Shown here piece by piece: positions 5,504 to 6,558 of a DNA stretch of 6,558 nucleotides (positions are counted from its first letter, which is position 1; the number at the start of each line of letters is the position of its first letter). The position numbers and the translations under genes are program-made. Source of the stretch: Eubacteriales Family XIII. Incertae Sedis bacterium (GTDB taxonomy: Bacteria; Bacillota; Clostridia; Peptostreptococcales; Anaerovoracaceae); assembly GCA_031257215.1 (NCBI GenBank), contig JAIRPC010000033.1, positions 1 through 6,558 on the forward strand, written 5' to 3'. The notes under the pieces were generated by a model. The model was not told where the DNA came from, searched no databases, and saw only the letters and a program-made list of their open reading frames with translations.

Positions 5504-5576
5504 AAACGGAAAAGAATGAGGGCGAAAATCCCTTGCCAGGATGGCTAGCAGGCCACCATAGCAGGGATTCGAACCC
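5478..5576. repeat. 17-bp perfect inverted repeat linking the tRNA-Ser(GCU) T-arm to the next spacer
   Basis: GGGTTCGAATCCCTGCT (5478-5494, the T-arm and start of the 3' acceptor strand of tRNA-Ser GCU) is perfectly complementary to AGCAGGGATTCGAACCC (5560-5576) in the 95-nt Ser-Trp spacer. The arms are 65 nt apart. The spacer copy reads as a tRNA T-arm on the minus strand, but no acceptor, anticodon or CCA around it makes a tRNA. Much of the match is generic T-arm consensus; the extra TGCT is specific to this gene. Confidence 0.8.
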
Positions 5577-5598
5577 GAAATGCGAAAAAGACAAGCAT

Positions 5599-5674
5599 AG
5601 GGGTATAGCTCAGTTGGCAGAGCGGTGGTCTCCAAAACCACGCGTCGAGGGTTCAAATCCTTCTACCCCTGCCA
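5599..5674 (+). tRNA. tRNA-Trp (anticodon CCA)
   Basis: Acceptor AGGGGTA pairs with TACCCCT. The anticodon stem GTGGT/ACCAC encloses CTCCAAA, giving CCA, which reads UGG. The D-arm AGCTCAGTTGGCAGAGC and T-arm region AGGGTTCAAATCCTT are present. The discriminator is G and the 3' CCA is encoded. Length is 76 nt. Confidence 0.97.
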
Positions 5675-5721
5675 CAATTTATTCGTAGCCAGACCATTTC
5701 TACATGGACGAGACAGTGCAT

Positions 5722-5798
5722 CGGGATGTAGCGCAGCTTGGTAGCGTATCTGCTTTGGGAGCAGAGGGCCGCTGGTTCAAATCCAGTCATCCCGACCA
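5722..5798 (+). tRNA. tRNA-Pro (anticodon UGG)
   Basis: Acceptor CGGGATG pairs with CATCCCG. The anticodon stem TCTGC/GCAGA encloses TTTGGGA, giving TGG, which reads CCA and other CCN codons by wobble. The T-arm CTGGTTCAAATCCAG is intact, the discriminator is A and CCA is encoded. Length is 77 nt. It is the last gene of the operon; TTTCTTTT follows immediately and may help transcription end. Confidence 0.97.
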
Positions 5799-5806
5799 TT
5801 TCTTTT

Positions 5807-5850
5807 GATTCTAAATTGTCCGCAAAAGCCTGTGACGAATTTAGTCAATC
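5807..5850. repeat. AT-rich inverted repeat between the tRNA operon and the surface-protein gene
   Basis: GATTCTAAATTGTC (5807-5820) can pair with GAC, AATTTAG and AATC (5834-5850), giving 14 bp with two small bulges on the 3' side and a 13-nt loop. It sits between converging transcription units: 8 nt after tRNA-Pro and 12 nt after the stop at 5863 on the other strand. No proper T-run follows on either strand (TTTCTTTT lies on the tRNA side, before the hairpin). A bidirectional terminator is possible but the form is atypical. Confidence 0.4.
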
Positions 5851-5862
5851 AACCGCACATCT

Positions 5863-6558
5863 CTAATCCAACTCCTCATACTCAAACTCGTCCTCATCCT
5901 CGCGGTGTCTGCGTTTCCAGAAGACTAGCCACCAGATGAAGCCTCCTATTGCCGCTAGTATTATCAGTAATTTTATCCATTCTATGGGCGCTGTGGTGCC
6001 TGCTTCGCCTTTGAACAGCTTGCCCAGCGTGCCTGTGAACGCGCCTGCTATCCAGCCGCCCGCGGCCTTGCCTGCGCCTCCTATTGCGCCGCCTGCCGCG
6101 CCTCCCAGATCTCCGAACGCGTCTCCCAGCTTGCCGCCTACGTTGCCCAGCCAGCCGCCTACGCCGCCGCCGTCTGAGCCGTCCTCGGTGTTCGTGCCAA
6201 GCATGCCGTAGCTGCTGGTGCCTGTGCCATCGCCCGAATCTGAGCCGGAGCCGCCCTTGCCGTCCGCGCCGCCGCTCGAACCGGAGCCTGACCCATTGCC
6301 CGTGCCGCTGCCCGAACCAGAACCGTTGCCCGAGCCGGAACCAAGGCTGCCAGACCCGCCGCCCGAGCCGGAGCCCGAGCCGCCGCGGCCGGATTCGTCC
6401 GAACCGTCAGACCCGTCAGTACCGTCGCCAGACCCGCCGCCCAGGCCGATGCCCGAGCCGCCGCCGTTGCCGCCGCCCGAACCCGAGCCACCAGAGCTAT
6501 ACTCGCTGCTGTCATCTTTATTGAAATTCGCCTTGATGGTCACGTCGCCAGCCGGCAT
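5863..6558 (-). CDS. Envelope protein with beta-repeat end, Gly/Ser stalk and C-terminal membrane anchor (5' end outside window)
   Basis: The last 231 residues are visible, and the frame is open to the window edge. The first residues, MPAGDVTIKANF, match the typical end of an InlB B-repeat/Flg_new-type domain (a strand ending in MPAxDVTxxAxF), so the Met at 6558 is probably internal. Next come a Gly/Ser/Asp-rich stalk (about 21-132), a glycine-rich hydrophobic segment with GxxxG-like spacing (about 134-183, WLGNVGGKLGDAFGDLGG and AGGAIGGAGKAAGGW), and one membrane helix (about 194-214, WIKLLIILAAIGGFIWWLVFW). KRRHR and an acidic tail (EDEDEFEYEELD) follow. The KRRHR stop-transfer predicts an outside N terminus and a short cytoplasmic tail. 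No LPXTG sortase signal is present. Adhesion or wall-spanning display is plausible; the partner is unknown. The 3' end is secure and the family of the whole protein is not known. Confidence 0.75.
   Translation of the reverse strand: MPAGDVTIKANFNKDDSSEYSSGGSGSGGGNGGGSGIGLGGGSGDGTDGSDGSDESGRGGSGSGSGGGSGSLGSGSGNGSGSGSGTGNGSGSGSSGGADGKGGSGSDSGDGTGTSSYGMLGTNTEDGSDGGGVGGWLGNVGGKLGDAFGDLGGAAGGAIGGAGKAAGGWIAGAFTGTLGKLFKGEAGTTAPIEWIKLLIILAAIGGFIWWLVFWKRRHREDEDEFEYEELD

Noticed and set aside
5093..5656. 187-residue minus-strand frame across the tRNA genes, with RDSNPGAG- and RWDSNP-type peptides
   Set aside because: These peptides are the familiar false proteins produced by reading tRNA T-arms on the antisense strand. 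Five tRNAs on the other strand explain the conservation. The same applies to the frames at 4872-5093 and 5197-5424.
6250..6500. CRISPR-like or satellite repeat array
   Set aside because: The periodicity is codon-level Gly/Ser repetition in an open frame, with no constant repeat-spacer structure.
6084..6524. Arg/Cys/Pro-rich plus-strand frame and Ala-rich minus-strand frame over the stalk
   Set aside because: Both are frame shadows of a Gly/Ser repeat. The minus frame ending at 5863 is the only one with a membrane helix and a family-like start.

Overview
The window looks like a chromosomal segment of a GC-rich member of the Clostridia (Bacillota). Three observations support this. The NAD-dependent DNA ligase has the divergent sequence type I associate with Clostridiales. 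All six tRNA genes encode their own 3' CCA. The surface protein at the right edge carries the end of an InlB/Flg_new-type beta repeat. The species cannot be named from this sequence.

Positions 1-4761 hold four genes on the minus strand, read right to left. These are ligA (4761-2641), a GspL-like or fused PilM/PilN-like inner-membrane protein (2532-1069), a PilO/GspM-like inner-membrane protein (1072-452), and the 5' part of truA (419-1, running off the window). The two membrane genes overlap by ATGA and are almost certainly translationally coupled. They look like the inner-membrane assembly platform of a type IV pilus or related secretion/competence machine. The larger one contains an identical 22-residue motif twice, with only synonymous DNA differences between the copies.

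Positions 4762-5862 hold a divergent plus-strand tRNA operon with a near-consensus promoter (TTGACA, 17 nt, TAAAAT at 4900-4928). It has six intact genes: Gln(UUG), Lys(UUU), Ser(UGA), Ser(GCU), Trp(CCA) and Pro(UGG). Several spacers are structured. The leader and the Gln-Lys spacer each have a strong hairpin. The 120-nt Lys-Ser spacer has three consecutive hairpins. The Ser-Trp spacer carries an antisense copy of a tRNA T-arm that forms a 17-bp inverted repeat with the preceding tRNA. A 15-nt element recurs in three spacers.

Positions 5863-6558 (minus strand) hold the C-terminal part of a large envelope protein. It shows the end of a beta repeat, about 110 residues of Gly/Ser-rich stalk, a glycine-zipper-like segment, one transmembrane helix and a short acidic tail.

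Gly/Ala/Ser-rich low-complexity stretches appear inside otherwise conserved proteins across the window (TruA, LigA, the PilO-like protein, the surface protein). The best candidate for something undescribed is the GspL-like/GspM-like pair with its duplicated cytoplasmic motif. The structured tRNA spacers come second.
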